From the NCBI GenBank assembly GCA_947259415.1, contig CAMYMI010000015.1:1-57808 (forward strand): DNA of 57,808 nucleotides, written 5' to 3'. A model generated the notes under the pieces. The model was not told the origin of the DNA. It ran no database searches and saw only the letters and a program-made list of their open reading frames with translations. Source of the DNA: an uncultured Ectothiorhodospiraceae bacterium (GTDB lineage: Bacteria > Pseudomonadota > Gammaproteobacteria > UBA9214). Made by a program: the position numbers and the translations under genes. Positions 9,000-18,835 of the stretch are shown in pieces (position 1 is the stretch's first letter; each line of letters begins with the position of its first letter).

Positions 9000-9983
9000 A
9001 TGTCAGTTAAGCCACTTTTATCCATCCTGGTTGCAAGCAGCCTGTTGATTATTCAACTGAATGCTGGTGCGGTGATGGCCGAAGAGGGGGGTGATGTTGA
9101 AGGTGCCGGCAAAGCGGCTACCGCGATAAAGGGTGCAGTCGAGAAGGCGACATCGGCGGTCAAGAAAGCCATAGGGCTTACGCCGGCAACCGAACCCGAT
9201 GCTGAAGCCAAGGCGGACACTGGTGAGGTCGTCGAGGGAGCGGCCGTGGCGGTCGAGAAGGCTACCGGGGTTGCACCGGCAACCGAGATGGAAGCCGAAG
9301 CGGAAGCGGACCCCAGGCAGGCTGCCGAGGGCGCGGCTGTGGCGGTCGAGAAGGCTACCGGGGTTGCACCGGCAACCGAGATGGAAGCCGAGGCTGACAC
9401 TGAAGAGGCTGCCGAGGAGGCCCTGCGTGAGAGTGCGCAGGCTGATATGGAGCAGAAGGTACGCGCCTACCGCGAGTTATATGACAGCCGGCAGATAGAG
9501 CATCAGAAACGGCGTGAACAGGCGCGCCAGCGCCACGAGGCGCGCAAGAAGGCCTTCGAGGCACGCCAGAAGGCCTATGCTGAAAAGGTCGATGCCTATC
9601 TCAAGAAACAGGAGGAGCGTTTTGCCAAAACCGTCAGGGAGCAGGAGGGCATCAGGGCCAGTACCGAGGAAGACCGCGACTACCTGGTGAAGCATCACCA
9701 GGAACTGCTGGAGATGGCACTCAAACGCAAGGATGAGTTAATCAAACGCCACGAGGAAATGCGCCAGCAGGCAGATGAGCGCAGAGCCGAGGTGGCAAAA
9801 CGCCGTGCGCTGTTGCGTAAAATGGGTCCGGAGGAATGGCGTGCCTACCTTGATGAGCACTACGACGAAATATTCAAGCGCGACGACAAGGACCAGCGTC
9901 CCTTCGGTAAGCGCCCGCCCTGGTTGACTGCGCCAGCTCCGCTACCCGAGGGCGGCGGGAGCCCGCTGCCTCGCTGGCAGTAA
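9000..9983 (+). CDS. Exported coiled-coil protein with tandem Ala/Glu repeats
   Basis: 327 residues preceded by a strong AGGAG site. A signal peptide (1-27) leads into an acidic, low-complexity region. There two nearly identical 31-residue repeats (93 bp at DNA level, from 9234 and 9327) share 'EGAAVAVEKATGVAPATEME', with a more diverged unit before them. From about residue 145 the chain is strongly charged (E/K/R/Q/H) and predicted as a long coiled coil, ending in a Pro/Gly-rich tail. No enzyme motif is present. A structural or scaffolding envelope role is a guess. The repeats may vary in number between strains. Confidence 0.82.
   Translation: MSVKPLLSILVASSLLIIQLNAGAVMAEEGGDVEGAGKAATAIKGAVEKATSAVKKAIGLTPATEPDAEAKADTGEVVEGAAVAVEKATGVAPATEMEAEAEADPRQAAEGAAVAVEKATGVAPATEMEAEADTEEAAEEALRESAQADMEQKVRAYRELYDSRQIEHQKRREQARQRHEARKKAFEARQKAYAEKVDAYLKKQEERFAKTVREQEGIRASTEEDRDYLVKHHQELLEMALKRKDELIKRHEEMRQQADERRAEVAKRRALLRKMGPEEWRAYLDEHYDEIFKRDDKDQRPFGKRPPWLTAPAPLPEGGGSPLPRWQ
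9234..9416 (+). repeat. Two tandem 93-bp coding repeats
   Basis: Copies begin at 9234 and 9327 and are almost identical over about 70 bases (the segment coding for VAVEKATGVAPATEME), diverging at their ends. The reading frame is kept, so copy number changes would only lengthen or shorten the protein. Confidence 0.85.
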
Positions 9984-9987
9984 ACAA

Positions 9988-11112
9988 TCAGGCGGTCACT
10001 GTCTCGGCGTAGTCTTTCAGCCTGACCGGCAGTCGTCTGGCACCCCAACTGCCGGGTTCCTTATCGAAGAGCCCGGGGCAGGGGGTGCCGCACTTGTTGC
10101 AGTCGCCTGCTTCAGTCAGGTTCCATTGGCTGAGGATGTACTGCATTCGCCCGATTAGTATCTGGCCACACTGGTGGCAGTAGGTGCTGCCGCCTTTTTC
10201 GTCGATCACATTGCCTGTATAGGCGTAACGGACACCGTTTTCCATGGCGATCCGGCGTGCCTTGGTGAGCGTGGCAGGCGGGGTCGGTGGTTTGTCCAGC
10301 ATCTTCCAGTCAGGATGAAACGCGGTGAAGTGCATGGGTACATCGGGCCCCAGCTGCTCCACCACCCAGCGCGTCATCTCGTCCAGCTCCTTGTCTGAAT
10401 CGTTCTCACCGGGGATCAGCAGCGTGGTGAGCTCGAACCACACATCGGTTTCCTTCTTCAGGTAGACCAGGGTGTCGAGGACCGGTTGCAGGTGGCCGCC
10501 GGTGATCTTCCAGTAGAAACGCTCGGTGAATGCCTTCAGATCGACATTGGCGGCATCCATGTACTGGAAGAATTCCACGCGTGGTTCATCGCAGATATAG
10601 CCTGCGGTAACGGCGACAGACTTGATGCCCTGCTCGCGGCAGGCAATCGCCGTGTCGATGGCATACTCCATGAAGATGACCGGGTCGTTGTAGGTGTAGG
10701 CAACGCTGCGGCAGCCCAGGTCCAGGGCGACCCTGGCAATGGTGTCCGGGGCCGCGGAGTCGGACAGGGTATCGACCTCCCTGGACTTGCTGATATCCCA
10801 GTTTTGACAGAACTTGCAGGCAAGATTGCAACCGGCGGTGCCGAATGACAGTACCGGTGTGCCCGGCAGGAAATGGTTGAGTGGTTTTTTCTCGATCGGA
10901 TCGACGCAGTAGCCGCTTGAGCGGCCATAGGTGTTGAGTACTATTTCCCCGTTGCGGTTCTCGCGTACGAAGCATAACCCGCGCTGGCCCTCGTGCAGCT
11001 TGCAGGCCCGGGGGCACAGGTCGCACATCACCCGCCCGTCATCCAGTGTATGCCAGTAACGGGTCGGGAGGATGCCGGTCTCCAGTGCCAGTTTTATGTC
11101 ATGTTCGGCCAT
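9988..11112 (-). CDS. amrS: AmmeMemoRadiSam-system radical SAM enzyme (AmrS)
   Basis: Radical S-adenosylmethionine protein of 374 residues. The cluster motif CNLACKFC (Cys95, Cys99, Cys102) binds the [4Fe-4S] cluster used to cleave SAM. An N-terminal Cys cluster (Cys30, Cys33, Cys37, Cys47) and C-terminal CHQC / CNKCGTPC motifs suggest further metal sites, as usual in the AmrS branch related to pyruvate formate-lyase activating enzymes. The usual partners AmrA and AmrB are not beside it here. The true substrate of the family is unsettled. Ribosome site AGGTAAC lies before the ATG. Confidence 0.9.
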   Translation of the reverse strand: MAEHDIKLALETGILPTRYWHTLDDGRVMCDLCPRACKLHEGQRGLCFVRENRNGEIVLNTYGRSSGYCVDPIEKKPLNHFLPGTPVLSFGTAGCNLACKFCQNWDISKSREVDTLSDSAAPDTIARVALDLGCRSVAYTYNDPVIFMEYAIDTAIACREQGIKSVAVTAGYICDEPRVEFFQYMDAANVDLKAFTERFYWKITGGHLQPVLDTLVYLKKETDVWFELTTLLIPGENDSDKELDEMTRWVVEQLGPDVPMHFTAFHPDWKMLDKPPTPPATLTKARRIAMENGVRYAYTGNVIDEKGGSTYCHQCGQILIGRMQYILSQWNLTEAGDCNKCGTPCPGLFDKEPGSWGARRLPVRLKDYAETVTA

Positions 11113-11235
11113 GGGCGGTTACCTGCTGTGCCTGATGTTCTGAAATTTATGTCATTGATGGTCTGGCGAGCGGCCTCCGCCCTGTTACGCAGGACGCCCG
11201 GGGAGAACCGGGCGCCCCCATTCTTCCCTGATTAT

Positions 11236-11739
11236 TTACTCGACCCTGACTTTCCTGCGCGGGGTCTTTTCCATTTTAGGAAGTTTCAGTTCGAGCATCC
11301 CGTTCTTGAATGTCGCTTTGGCCTTTTCCTCATCCACTGTTGTGGGAAGCTCCAGGATTCGCTGGTATTCGCCATGGCTCATCTCGTGCCGGTAGTACTC
11401 TTCTTCCTCTTCCTTCTCCTCGTACCGCGTTTGCGCCTTGATCGTCACGTTGTGACCGGATACGGTGATATCCACATCGTCCTTGTCGACGCCAGGAAGT
11501 TCAGCCCGGATGACGACTTCCGTTTCCCGGTCAAGCATGTCGATCTTTGGCGTCTTGCCTTCGAACGGCGCGATCGCTTCCAGATTGCGTGGCCACTCCC
11601 AGCTTACGGGGTGCAGCCAGCCGCGCCTGCCGAATTCATCGAACCACCGTTCCATATCGTCCCAGACGTTCATCATGGGGTTTGCGGGACGGTGCTTAAC
11701 AGTTATTTCCCTTTTCGGGGTTTTCTCTTCTGTGGCCAT
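11236..11739 (-). CDS. Hsp20 / alpha-crystallin small heat-shock protein
   Basis: Cytoplasmic holdase chaperone that keeps unfolding proteins soluble. The 167-residue protein has a variable N-terminus (about 1-60) and an alpha-crystallin domain (about 62-155) with the conserved '[14 protein letters not shown]' and 'GMLELKLPK' signatures, then a short basic tail. A perfect AGGAGG site lies 7 bases before the ATG. A CTTGAC on its upstream side resembles a sigma-32 -35 element, but the -10 part is weak. An imperfect GC-rich hairpin follows the gene at 11197-11219. Confidence 0.95.
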   Translation of the reverse strand: MATEEKTPKREITVKHRPANPMMNVWDDMERWFDEFGRRGWLHPVSWEWPRNLEAIAPFEGKTPKIDMLDRETEVVIRAELPGVDKDDVDITVSGHNVTIKAQTRYEEKEEEEEYYRHEMSHGEYQRILELPTTVDEEKAKATFKNGMLELKLPKMEKTPRRKVRVE

Positions 11740-11934
11740 ATCAATAACCTCCTATGGCATTTGGCCATACTTCCCCATACTTAATATATAGACCTGTATC
11801 GGAGTTACCGCCATGACGCCGGTCAAGGAACCGCAGGGTTTTCGGAGGGTGTCGCGACTGCGGTAAACAGGCCTGATTTTCCTGTGAAAAATGGCCGCAA
11901 TGAATGATTGGGACGGCTGTAGTGGCATGCAATA

Positions 11935-13188
11935 ATGTCTGCCATGAGCCGCTTGAGCGATACCGCCGGGGAGCAACCTTCACTGCGGCGTTCCCTGTCA
12001 TTGCCGCTGACAACCTTCTATGGGCTGGGCAATATCCTGGGTGCCGGGATCTATGTACTGATCGGCAAAGTGGTGGCCGAGGCCGGTATGTTTGCCCCCG
12101 TCTCCTTCCTGCTGGCGTCGCTGCTGGCCTGTCTGACGGCATTTACCTATGCGGAACTTTCCGCCCGGTTTCCGCTGAGTGCCGGGGAGGCCGTGTATAT
12201 CCAGGAGGGCATCGGTATCCAGGCGTTGTCGGCACTGGTGGGTCTGCTGATCATCCTGGCCGGGATCGTTTCCGCGGCTACAATCCTGCGCGGATTTACC
12301 GGTTACCTGCAAGTGTTTATAGCAATCCCCGGCGGCGTGGCCATCCCGCTGCTGGTCCTCATGCTCGGCGGACTGGCCGCCTGGGGGATCAGTGAATCGG
12401 TCCGCATCGCCGCGCTGATCACACTGATCGAGATCACCGGCCTGCTGCTGATTATCTGGATTGCCGCTCCGGACCTGGCCGCTGCGCGGCCCGCGCTGGG
12501 AGATTTCGCGCCCCTGTCGGGAAGCACTGCCTGGTACGGGATTTTTATCGGCGGGTTTCTCGCCTTTTATGCCTTTATCGGTTTCGAGGACATGGTGAAT
12601 GTGGCCGAGGAGGTCCAGCACCCGAGTAGCAACCTGCCGCGCGCCATCCTGATTGCGCTGGCGGTTTCGGCGCTGTTGTATTTCCTGGTGGCGCTGGCGG
12701 CTGTCCTCAGTGTTCCCGCAGGTGAACTGGCCGATGCCAATGCCCCGCTGGCCTTCATCTACCAGTACGTTACCGGACGCGATCCGGTGGTGATTACGCT
12801 GATCGGGATGTTAGCGGTCATCAATGGCGCCCTGATCCAGATCATCATGGCCTCGCGGGTCTGCTACGGGATGGGCAGGAAGCATTGGCTGCCGGCCGTA
12901 TTCGCCAGGGTCAACCACCTGACCCGCACCCCGATCGTGGCGACAGTGGTGGTGTCGGCGCTGGTTCTGGTGATGGCGCTTTGGTTGCCGATTGAGACAC
13001 TGGCCAAGGCCACCAGCTACTTCCTGCTGATTGTGTTTGCGCTGGTAAACCTGGCGCTCTGGCGTATGAAGCATGCCGCCACCCATCCGCCCGGTATTAT
13101 CCGCGTGCCCTTCTGGGTGCCGGTAATGGGGTTTTTCGCCTCCGCGGCTTTCGTGTTCGTCCAGGCGCTGATTGACCTGATGAACTGA
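11935..13188 (+). CDS. APC-family amino acid permease
   Basis: Inner-membrane secondary transporter of 417 residues with about 12 hydrophobic helices. The opening helix carries the APC signature 'FYGLGNILGAGIYVLIGKV' that forms the substrate site. The middle region has the conserved 'FYAFIGFEDMVNVAEEVQ', typical of the amino acid/polyamine/cation family. The substrate cannot be read from sequence. Start is ATG at 11935, with another ATG three codons later. It stands alone, convergent with the CBS gene. Confidence 0.9.
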   Translation: MSAMSRLSDTAGEQPSLRRSLSLPLTTFYGLGNILGAGIYVLIGKVVAEAGMFAPVSFLLASLLACLTAFTYAELSARFPLSAGEAVYIQEGIGIQALSALVGLLIILAGIVSAATILRGFTGYLQVFIAIPGGVAIPLLVLMLGGLAAWGISESVRIAALITLIEITGLLLIIWIAAPDLAAARPALGDFAPLSGSTAWYGIFIGGFLAFYAFIGFEDMVNVAEEVQHPSSNLPRAILIALAVSALLYFLVALAAVLSVPAGELADANAPLAFIYQYVTGRDPVVITLIGMLAVINGALIQIIMASRVCYGMGRKHWLPAVFARVNHLTRTPIVATVVVSALVLVMALWLPIETLAKATSYFLLIVFALVNLALWRMKHAATHPPGIIRVPFWVPVMGFFASAAFVFVQALIDLMN

Positions 13189-13198
13189 CACGGCCGGC

Positions 13199-13657
13199 TT
13201 AACAGGGCAAGGCGCGCTTCTTGTCTTCCTGTTCCGCTTCGCGTGATACGAGCCGTGCCAGGATAGACAACTCCTCGCTAAGCATCTCCAGTATGTCGTC
13301 GAACGCAAGGATCCCCACCAGGGAGCAGGTACTCGACACGATGGGAACCCGCCGAACACCGCGGGCACGCATGCGTTGTGCCGTGTCGAACACACTTTCA
13401 TCCTCGGGTACCTTCAACACAGCATAGGTCATCACGTCACCAACAGTGACCTGATCGATAGCTACAGCCTCGGCGATGATTTCGACCACAATGTCGCGGT
13501 CGGTCAGCATGCCGACCGGTTCAACCCGGTCGTCCCTTGTCTCAACAACGACCAGGCAGCCAACATGGTGGTCACGCATCAGCCTGGCGGCATCCATGAT
13601 GGTCATCTCCCGTGTGGCTGTGACTACATCGCGATTACACAACTCTCCGGCATTCAT
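13199..13657 (-). CDS. CBS-domain protein
   Basis: 152 residues made almost wholly of two CBS domains (about 8-65 and 74-130), a Bateman module that binds adenosine nucleotides and senses energy state. Signatures are 'GMLTDRDIV' ending the first domain and 'RRVPIV...LVGILAFDDIL' in the second. No effector domain is attached, so it probably regulates another protein in trans. A good GAGGAG site precedes the ATG. Confidence 0.92.
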   Translation of the reverse strand: MNAGELCNRDVVTATREMTIMDAARLMRDHHVGCLVVVETRDDRVEPVGMLTDRDIVVEIIAEAVAIDQVTVGDVMTYAVLKVPEDESVFDTAQRMRARGVRRVPIVSSTCSLVGILAFDDILEMLSEELSILARLVSREAEQEDKKRALPC

Positions 13658-13892
13658 GGCTATCTCTCCTCGTGTCCAGAATATCGCCGGGTGTCCGGCT
13701 TTTGGATATACAATCTATGATTGCAGTATAGAAGACTAATGTGTTTTTGGTTATTGATCCAGACCAGCGGTTTGGGATACGGCCTGTCAGCCGGCAGTAG
13801 CCTGTACTTTCATACTACGGGCTGTGTATGGTGGCAGGCAGATGATAGCCGTTGCCCTGCAGGTTAACGCTGGAAGCCTTGGTGATACTGCC

Positions 13893-15470
13893 ATGCAAGA
13901 GACCCTGATTGCTGCGCTGCAAAATCCGGATGTGTTCGATCATCCGGTTGGCGAGATCAGCGTGCTCGAAACGCATATATCCTGGGTCATTCTCACCGGC
14001 GACTTCGCCTACAAGATCAAGAAGGCCGTTGATTTCGGTTTCCTGGATTTTTCCACCCTGGCAAAGCGTCATTATTATTGCCAGGAGGAATTGCGGCTGA
14101 ACCGGCGTTTTGCAGCTGATCTTTATCTCGAGGTGATCAGCGTGACCGGCAGCATTGACCGGCCCGTCCTGCAGGGACCGGGCGAATCGATTGAATATGC
14201 GGTCAAAATGCGCCAGTTCCCGCAGCAGGACCTGCTGAGCAATATCGTCGCCCATCACGGACTTGATGAGGCGCATGTCGATGAAATTGCCACCCTGCTT
14301 GCCGATCTCCATGCCTGTGTTGATGTTGCTGATGCAACGACGGATTACGGCCGCCCGGATGATATACAGCATTGGGTGATGGAGAACTTCGAGCATATCC
14401 GCCCGGTGCTGGGTGCGCCGGCGCAGCAGGCGCAACTGGACTGGCTGGAGAAATGGTGCGACCAGGAATTCCGTAACAAAAGGACGCTGATCAGGACACG
14501 CAGGCACGACGGCTTTGTGCGCGAATGCCACGGTGACCTGCACCTGGGGAACCTGGCACTGATTAACGGGCGCATTACGCCGTTTGACTGTATCGAGTTC
14601 AATCCAAAGCTGCGCTGGATCGATGTCATTAGCGAGGCCGCCTTCCTGACGATGGACCTGGAGGACCGCGGCTACCCGGGGCTGGCATACCGGTTTCTGA
14701 ACGGGTACCTGCAGCACAGCGGGGACTATGCAGGTGTCGGTCTGCTGCGTTACTACCTGGTCTACCGGGCGCTGGTGCGTGCCAAGGTGGCGATCCTGCG
14801 GCTGGGTGCTGTTGCTGATAATGCCGAAGCGAGCCGCCAGGTCTGGGAAGAATACGAGTCCTACAGGCGGCTCGCGCAGCAGTATGCACAGGCCCGGCAG
14901 CCCGCATTGATCATCACCCACGGTGTCTCAGGCTCGGGAAAGTCCTGGTATGCCGCACAACTCGTCGAGCGGCTGGGTGCCCTCCAGATCCGCTCGGACG
15001 TGGAACGCAAGCGCCTGTTCGGTTACCGCCCGCAGGCGGGTACAGGTTCGGGTATCGACACGGGGATCTACACGGCAGAGGCCGGGGCGCGCACCTATGA
15101 ATGCCTGGCCGGGGCGGCACGCTGCATCGTGGATGCAGGCTACCCGGTCATCGTCGATGCGGCCTTTCTGAAGCGAGCGCAGCGCGTGCGCTTCCGGCAA
15201 CTAGCCACGGAGCTCGGGGTGCCCTTCGTGCTGCTGCATTTCGAGGCCGACGTCGACACCTTGCGTCGCCGGATCAAGGCGCGCCTTCAGGCGGACACGG
15301 ATCCCTCCGAGGCCGGGCTGGCAGTGCTGGAGGCACAACTCGGGTCGCAGGAGCCGCTGCGGCCGGATGAGCAGGACGGGGAGGTCGCTATCCTGGTGAG
15401 CCAGGACCAGTCGCTGGATGATCTCGTCCGCGAACTGGCAGGCAGAATCACGCCACCGGCAACTGGATAG
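13893..15470 (+). CDS. Bifunctional aminoglycoside phosphotransferase-like / P-loop kinase
   Basis: A fusion of two kinase folds. The N-terminal part is like aminoglycoside phosphotransferases, with the catalytic 'HGDLHLGNL' and the metal-binding 'FDCIEF'. The C-terminal part is a small P-loop kinase with Walker A 'GVSGSGKS' (near residue 343) and an Arg-rich LID region. The substrate is not known. An open frame extends to 13824, but the ATG at 13893 begins the conserved region and has GGTGA about 8 bases before it. Such fusions are widespread in proteobacteria and are not a sign of antibiotic resistance by themselves. Confidence 0.88.
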   Translation: MQETLIAALQNPDVFDHPVGEISVLETHISWVILTGDFAYKIKKAVDFGFLDFSTLAKRHYYCQEELRLNRRFAADLYLEVISVTGSIDRPVLQGPGESIEYAVKMRQFPQQDLLSNIVAHHGLDEAHVDEIATLLADLHACVDVADATTDYGRPDDIQHWVMENFEHIRPVLGAPAQQAQLDWLEKWCDQEFRNKRTLIRTRRHDGFVRECHGDLHLGNLALINGRITPFDCIEFNPKLRWIDVISEAAFLTMDLEDRGYPGLAYRFLNGYLQHSGDYAGVGLLRYYLVYRALVRAKVAILRLGAVADNAEASRQVWEEYESYRRLAQQYAQARQPALIITHGVSGSGKSWYAAQLVERLGALQIRSDVERKRLFGYRPQAGTGSGIDTGIYTAEAGARTYECLAGAARCIVDAGYPVIVDAAFLKRAQRVRFRQLATELGVPFVLLHFEADVDTLRRRIKARLQADTDPSEAGLAVLEAQLGSQEPLRPDEQDGEVAILVSQDQSLDDLVRELAGRITPPATG

Positions 15471-15574
15471 ACCCGGGTCAGCCATTTTTCCCGCCGAATC
15501 CGATACCATGCAGATAGGCCTGTAAAAAACGACTGTCAGGTCGATAGAGGGTTACTGGTCGGATTCAATTAACC

Positions 15575-16765
15575 ATGTACTGGCTATCATTCAAGAAGAA
15601 GCAAGAACCCCCGGTCACGGGCCTGATCCTGCCGGGCGGCGGTGCCCGCAATGCCTACCAGGCCGGTGTGCTCAAAGCCATCGGTGATATGTTGCCCGAA
15701 GATGTCGAGAACCCGTTTCCGATCATCTGCGGCACTTCATCGGGTGCCCTTAACGCGGTCCTGCTGGCCAGCAGTGCCACGCGTTTCCAGGAGGGCGTGG
15801 ACCGGCTCTACGGGATCTGGGCCAATTTTCATGTCGGCAAGGTGTTCCTTACCGATACCATGACGGCGATCAAGAGCGGGCTGAGATGGGGGCTGGCCTT
15901 TGCCAGCGGCGGTCTGCTAAAGCTGCAGCCGCGCTCTACCCTCGACAATTCGCCGCTGCGCGGACTGCTGGAGCGGCACATACGTTTTGCACGCATCCAG
16001 CAGGCCATCGACAGCGGTGACCTGCGTGCGGTAGCGGTGACCGCATCCGGTTACAGCAGCGGGATGTCGGTGACCTTCTTTCAGGGAATCAAGGGACTGG
16101 TGCCGTGGAAGCGGACCCGGCGCATGGGAAAGCCTGAGGAACTGACACTGGATCACCTGATGGCGTCCTCGGCTATCCCGGTATTGTTTCCCGCGGTCAA
16201 ATTGCATAACGAATATTACGGTGACGGTTCAATGCGAGCCACGGCGCCGCTGAGTCCCGCCCTGCATCTGGGTGCCAACCGCCTGCTTGTGATCGGTGTG
16301 CGCAATCCGCGACTCGACGTGGTACCTGAGGAGGACACGGACATCCCCTATCCGACCTTCGGGCACATCAGCAGTTATATCTTCGACACCCTGTTCATGG
16401 ACAGCCTGGATGCCGATATCGAACGCATGCGCCGCATCAATCACACTATCACGGAGACCCGCAACAAGCATGTCGACTACAAGGACAGCTCCCTGCACCA
16501 GGTCGACTACCTGGTGATTTCCCCGAGCCGCGACGTGCGCGAGATCGTGGAACGCTATGTCGACAATTTCCCGCGTTCTGTGCGTGTGTTGCTGAAGGGG
16601 ATTGGTGCGCTGACGCGTGAAGGGCGACCGTTGATGAGCTACCTGATGTTCGACGCACCGTACTGCAAGGAACTGATGGAGCTGGGCTACAATGATGCGC
16701 TGGCCGCGCGCGAGCAGATCCTGCACCTGCTGGGTTACGATGAGTTGATCGACACGCAGACCTGA
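15575..16765 (+). CDS. Patatin-like phospholipase
   Basis: Serine lipid acyl hydrolase of 396 residues. The patatin signature is complete: an oxyanion-hole stretch 'GGGARNAYQAG' (residues 21-31), the nucleophile motif GTSSG (Ser55), and the catalytic Asp in 'YGDGS' near residue 215. It has no signal peptide, so it acts in the cytoplasm or at the inner face of the membrane. It is a single gene, convergent with the HerA-like ATPase. Confidence 0.93.
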   Translation: MYWLSFKKKQEPPVTGLILPGGGARNAYQAGVLKAIGDMLPEDVENPFPIICGTSSGALNAVLLASSATRFQEGVDRLYGIWANFHVGKVFLTDTMTAIKSGLRWGLAFASGGLLKLQPRSTLDNSPLRGLLERHIRFARIQQAIDSGDLRAVAVTASGYSSGMSVTFFQGIKGLVPWKRTRRMGKPEELTLDHLMASSAIPVLFPAVKLHNEYYGDGSMRATAPLSPALHLGANRLLVIGVRNPRLDVVPEEDTDIPYPTFGHISSYIFDTLFMDSLDADIERMRRINHTITETRNKHVDYKDSSLHQVDYLVISPSRDVREIVERYVDNFPRSVRVLLKGIGALTREGRPLMSYLMFDAPYCKELMELGYNDALAAREQILHLLGYDELIDTQT

Positions 16766-16785
16766 ATCCGGCGCCCGCCGGGCCG

Positions 16786-18471
16786 TCAGCTCAATGACTT
16801 CAGACGGTCCTGGCGACGCCAGCGGTCGACGATGTCGTCTACATCCAGGTCTTCAGGACCCGAAATCCAGCGCTCGTAAAAGTCCACATCCGCACTGTTG
16901 GGTACCGGGTCCGGTTTGTAGAACTTTACACGCGTCGGCAACGGTATCGCCTGTCCCATGACCATGGCCTCGCCACGGCCCAGCGAGGCGAGGATGTCGA
17001 CCAGGTCTCGTTCCGCCTCCGGGACAAGGTCCTTCACATATTCCTGATCATCCGGGTTGGTCAGGCGCAGGCATATAAAGGTGCTGCACTGGGCCAGCAC
17101 TGTCTCCGATAATTCATGCGGGCGCTGGCTGACCACTGCCAGCCCGACACCGTATTTGCGCCCTTCGCGCGCGATACGTTGCATCGACTGGCGCGTGCCC
17201 TCGTAACGCGGGTCATTGTCACGCGGGATATAGGCATGCGCCTCCTCGCACATCAGCAGGATGGGGAATTCCTTGTAGCGCGGGTTCCAGTAGTTGAACT
17301 CGAAGGCCATGCGCCCGACTTGTGCGGAGACCGTCGGCCTTACATCAAAGGGCACGCTGCTGAGATCGATGACGGTGATCTGGCGTTTGGGGTCGCCAAG
17401 GCCGACAAAATCCCTGAGCAGGCCGGAAAGCGAATCCGAGCTGGTGCGGTGCTTCGGCTTTAGCATGAAGTCATAACGCACATCATTCATGCGACTTTGC
17501 AGACGCATCAGAAACTGGTCGAATTGTCCTGCCAGCGGCCCCTTGTCCTTGCCGAAGTTGCTCGTCATCTTGTTCGCTTCCTCGAAATTCGCGTACAACT
17601 CATCAAGCGAAAAGTAGACCGGAGAATCAACCGAAAGGTGACCGATGCCCAGTTCCTTGTTGGACTTGTTGCGCAGCTCGAACAGGTTGTCGCGCAGGAA
17701 GGCGATCTGGCTCGAGGCCGATTCATCAGTACGATCGATAAACAGGTCGACCAGCTCGGAGAAGGTCATCAGCCAGTAGGGCATTTCGAGATCGCGTGCA
17801 TCGATATGGCGTACCACGTTTTCATCGAAGGCGTAATGCTGCTTGCCCTGACGGTCCTTCCAGGCATATTCGCCATGCAGGTCCAGCAGGATGATATGGG
17901 CATTGGGCATGACCTTGACAGCACGTTGCAGCAAGTTTGTAACGGTCCAGGACTTGCCGGCACCGGATTGCCCGAGGATGGCCGAGTGCCGGCTGAACAG
18001 GGCGCCTGGGTCAAGACATACATCGAGGGATGAGCGTGATGACAGTTCACCCACGCTATAGCCGCGGGAGCGGAACTTCACGAAGATGGACTTGACGTCC
18101 TCCTCGGTGACCGGATGGAGCTCCGCGCCGGCGACCGGGTAGTTCTTGACGCCGTTCTCGAAGGTGCCGTTACTGTTGATCTCGCCCAGCGGGATGAGGT
18201 TGAGTACCCAGCGCTTGGTATCGCGCCGTCCGGGGAGATTGTTGGCCGTCTCGACTATATCGTTTTCGACCATGTTCGAGACCATGCCAAGGACGCGGAT
18301 GCCGTTCTGGGTAATGGCCATGTAGGACCCGGGCTGCCCGACCGGTACACGCTCGCCGTCGGTCAGGATCATGGGAAGTTTGCCATCACTGTCTGCGCTC
18401 ACCACAGCCGTGAATAAGCCCGGCCTTACCTCCGTGATATGGCCGACCCTGGAGTTCGTGTATGTCGTCAT
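16786..18471 (-). CDS. HerA-like ATPase (DUF87 family)
   Basis: DNA-translocase-type ATPase of 561 residues. An N-terminal beta domain (about 1-110, HAS-barrel-like) is followed by the RecA-like motor with Walker A 'GQSGAGKS' (near residue 170), Walker B 'ILLDLHGE', and a C-terminal motor part with 'CEEAHAYIPR' and 'VSQRPHELS'. HerA usually works with the nuclease NurA or with defence effectors such as Sir2, but no such partner is adjacent. The frame is open to 18573. The ATG at 18471 has AGAGGG nine bases upstream and is preferred. Confidence 0.9.
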   Translation of the reverse strand: MTTYTNSRVGHITEVRPGLFTAVVSADSDGKLPMILTDGERVPVGQPGSYMAITQNGIRVLGMVSNMVENDIVETANNLPGRRDTKRWVLNLIPLGEINSNGTFENGVKNYPVAGAELHPVTEEDVKSIFVKFRSRGYSVGELSSRSSLDVCLDPGALFSRHSAILGQSGAGKSWTVTNLLQRAVKVMPNAHIILLDLHGEYAWKDRQGKQHYAFDENVVRHIDARDLEMPYWLMTFSELVDLFIDRTDESASSQIAFLRDNLFELRNKSNKELGIGHLSVDSPVYFSLDELYANFEEANKMTSNFGKDKGPLAGQFDQFLMRLQSRMNDVRYDFMLKPKHRTSSDSLSGLLRDFVGLGDPKRQITVIDLSSVPFDVRPTVSAQVGRMAFEFNYWNPRYKEFPILLMCEEAHAYIPRDNDPRYEGTRQSMQRIAREGRKYGVGLAVVSQRPHELSETVLAQCSTFICLRLTNPDDQEYVKDLVPEAERDLVDILASLGRGEAMVMGQAIPLPTRVKFYKPDPVPNSADVDFYERWISGPEDLDVDDIVDRWRRQDRLKSLS

Positions 18472-18835
18472 TGCTGCCATCCCTCTGGCTGGTTGATATT
18501 CTGGTTGATACCAGGCGTGGTTCCCCGTCGCCTCAGCTTTCTGCGGGCACAATTCCATGGGCCGGTCAGTCAACCGTGCCTGACTCTACCACTATAACGG
18601 CGGGTCCATCCCAGAATTTAGTGTCCGGATAATGGCTTACCGGCCCGTGCCCCGGGTTGTCCTGCGACGTCAGCGCGGTTGCCCGTATCCGTTGCCCGAG
18701 GGGACGGTCCTTGCTGGATTTGCTACGCTGTGATTGACCAGGGCGAACAATCACCCGTATCCGGGCAGTATCGGTTTGAAGCATAGCCAGGCGTTGAAAT
18801 TAAACAGTAAAGGCCGGGGGAGTCCGATAGACAAC

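Noticed and set aside
11197-11219. Strong intrinsic terminator after hsp20
   Set aside because: The GC hairpin (CGCCCGG / CCGGGCG) is real but no T-tract follows on the minus strand, so it is mentioned only with the gene.
16786-18471. HerA-based phage defence system (Sir2-HerA or NurA-HerA type)
   Set aside because: Neighbours are patatin and PEP synthase; no Sir2, nuclease or other effector is present, so a defence role is unsupported. A patatin next to it is convergent and has the ordinary family pattern.
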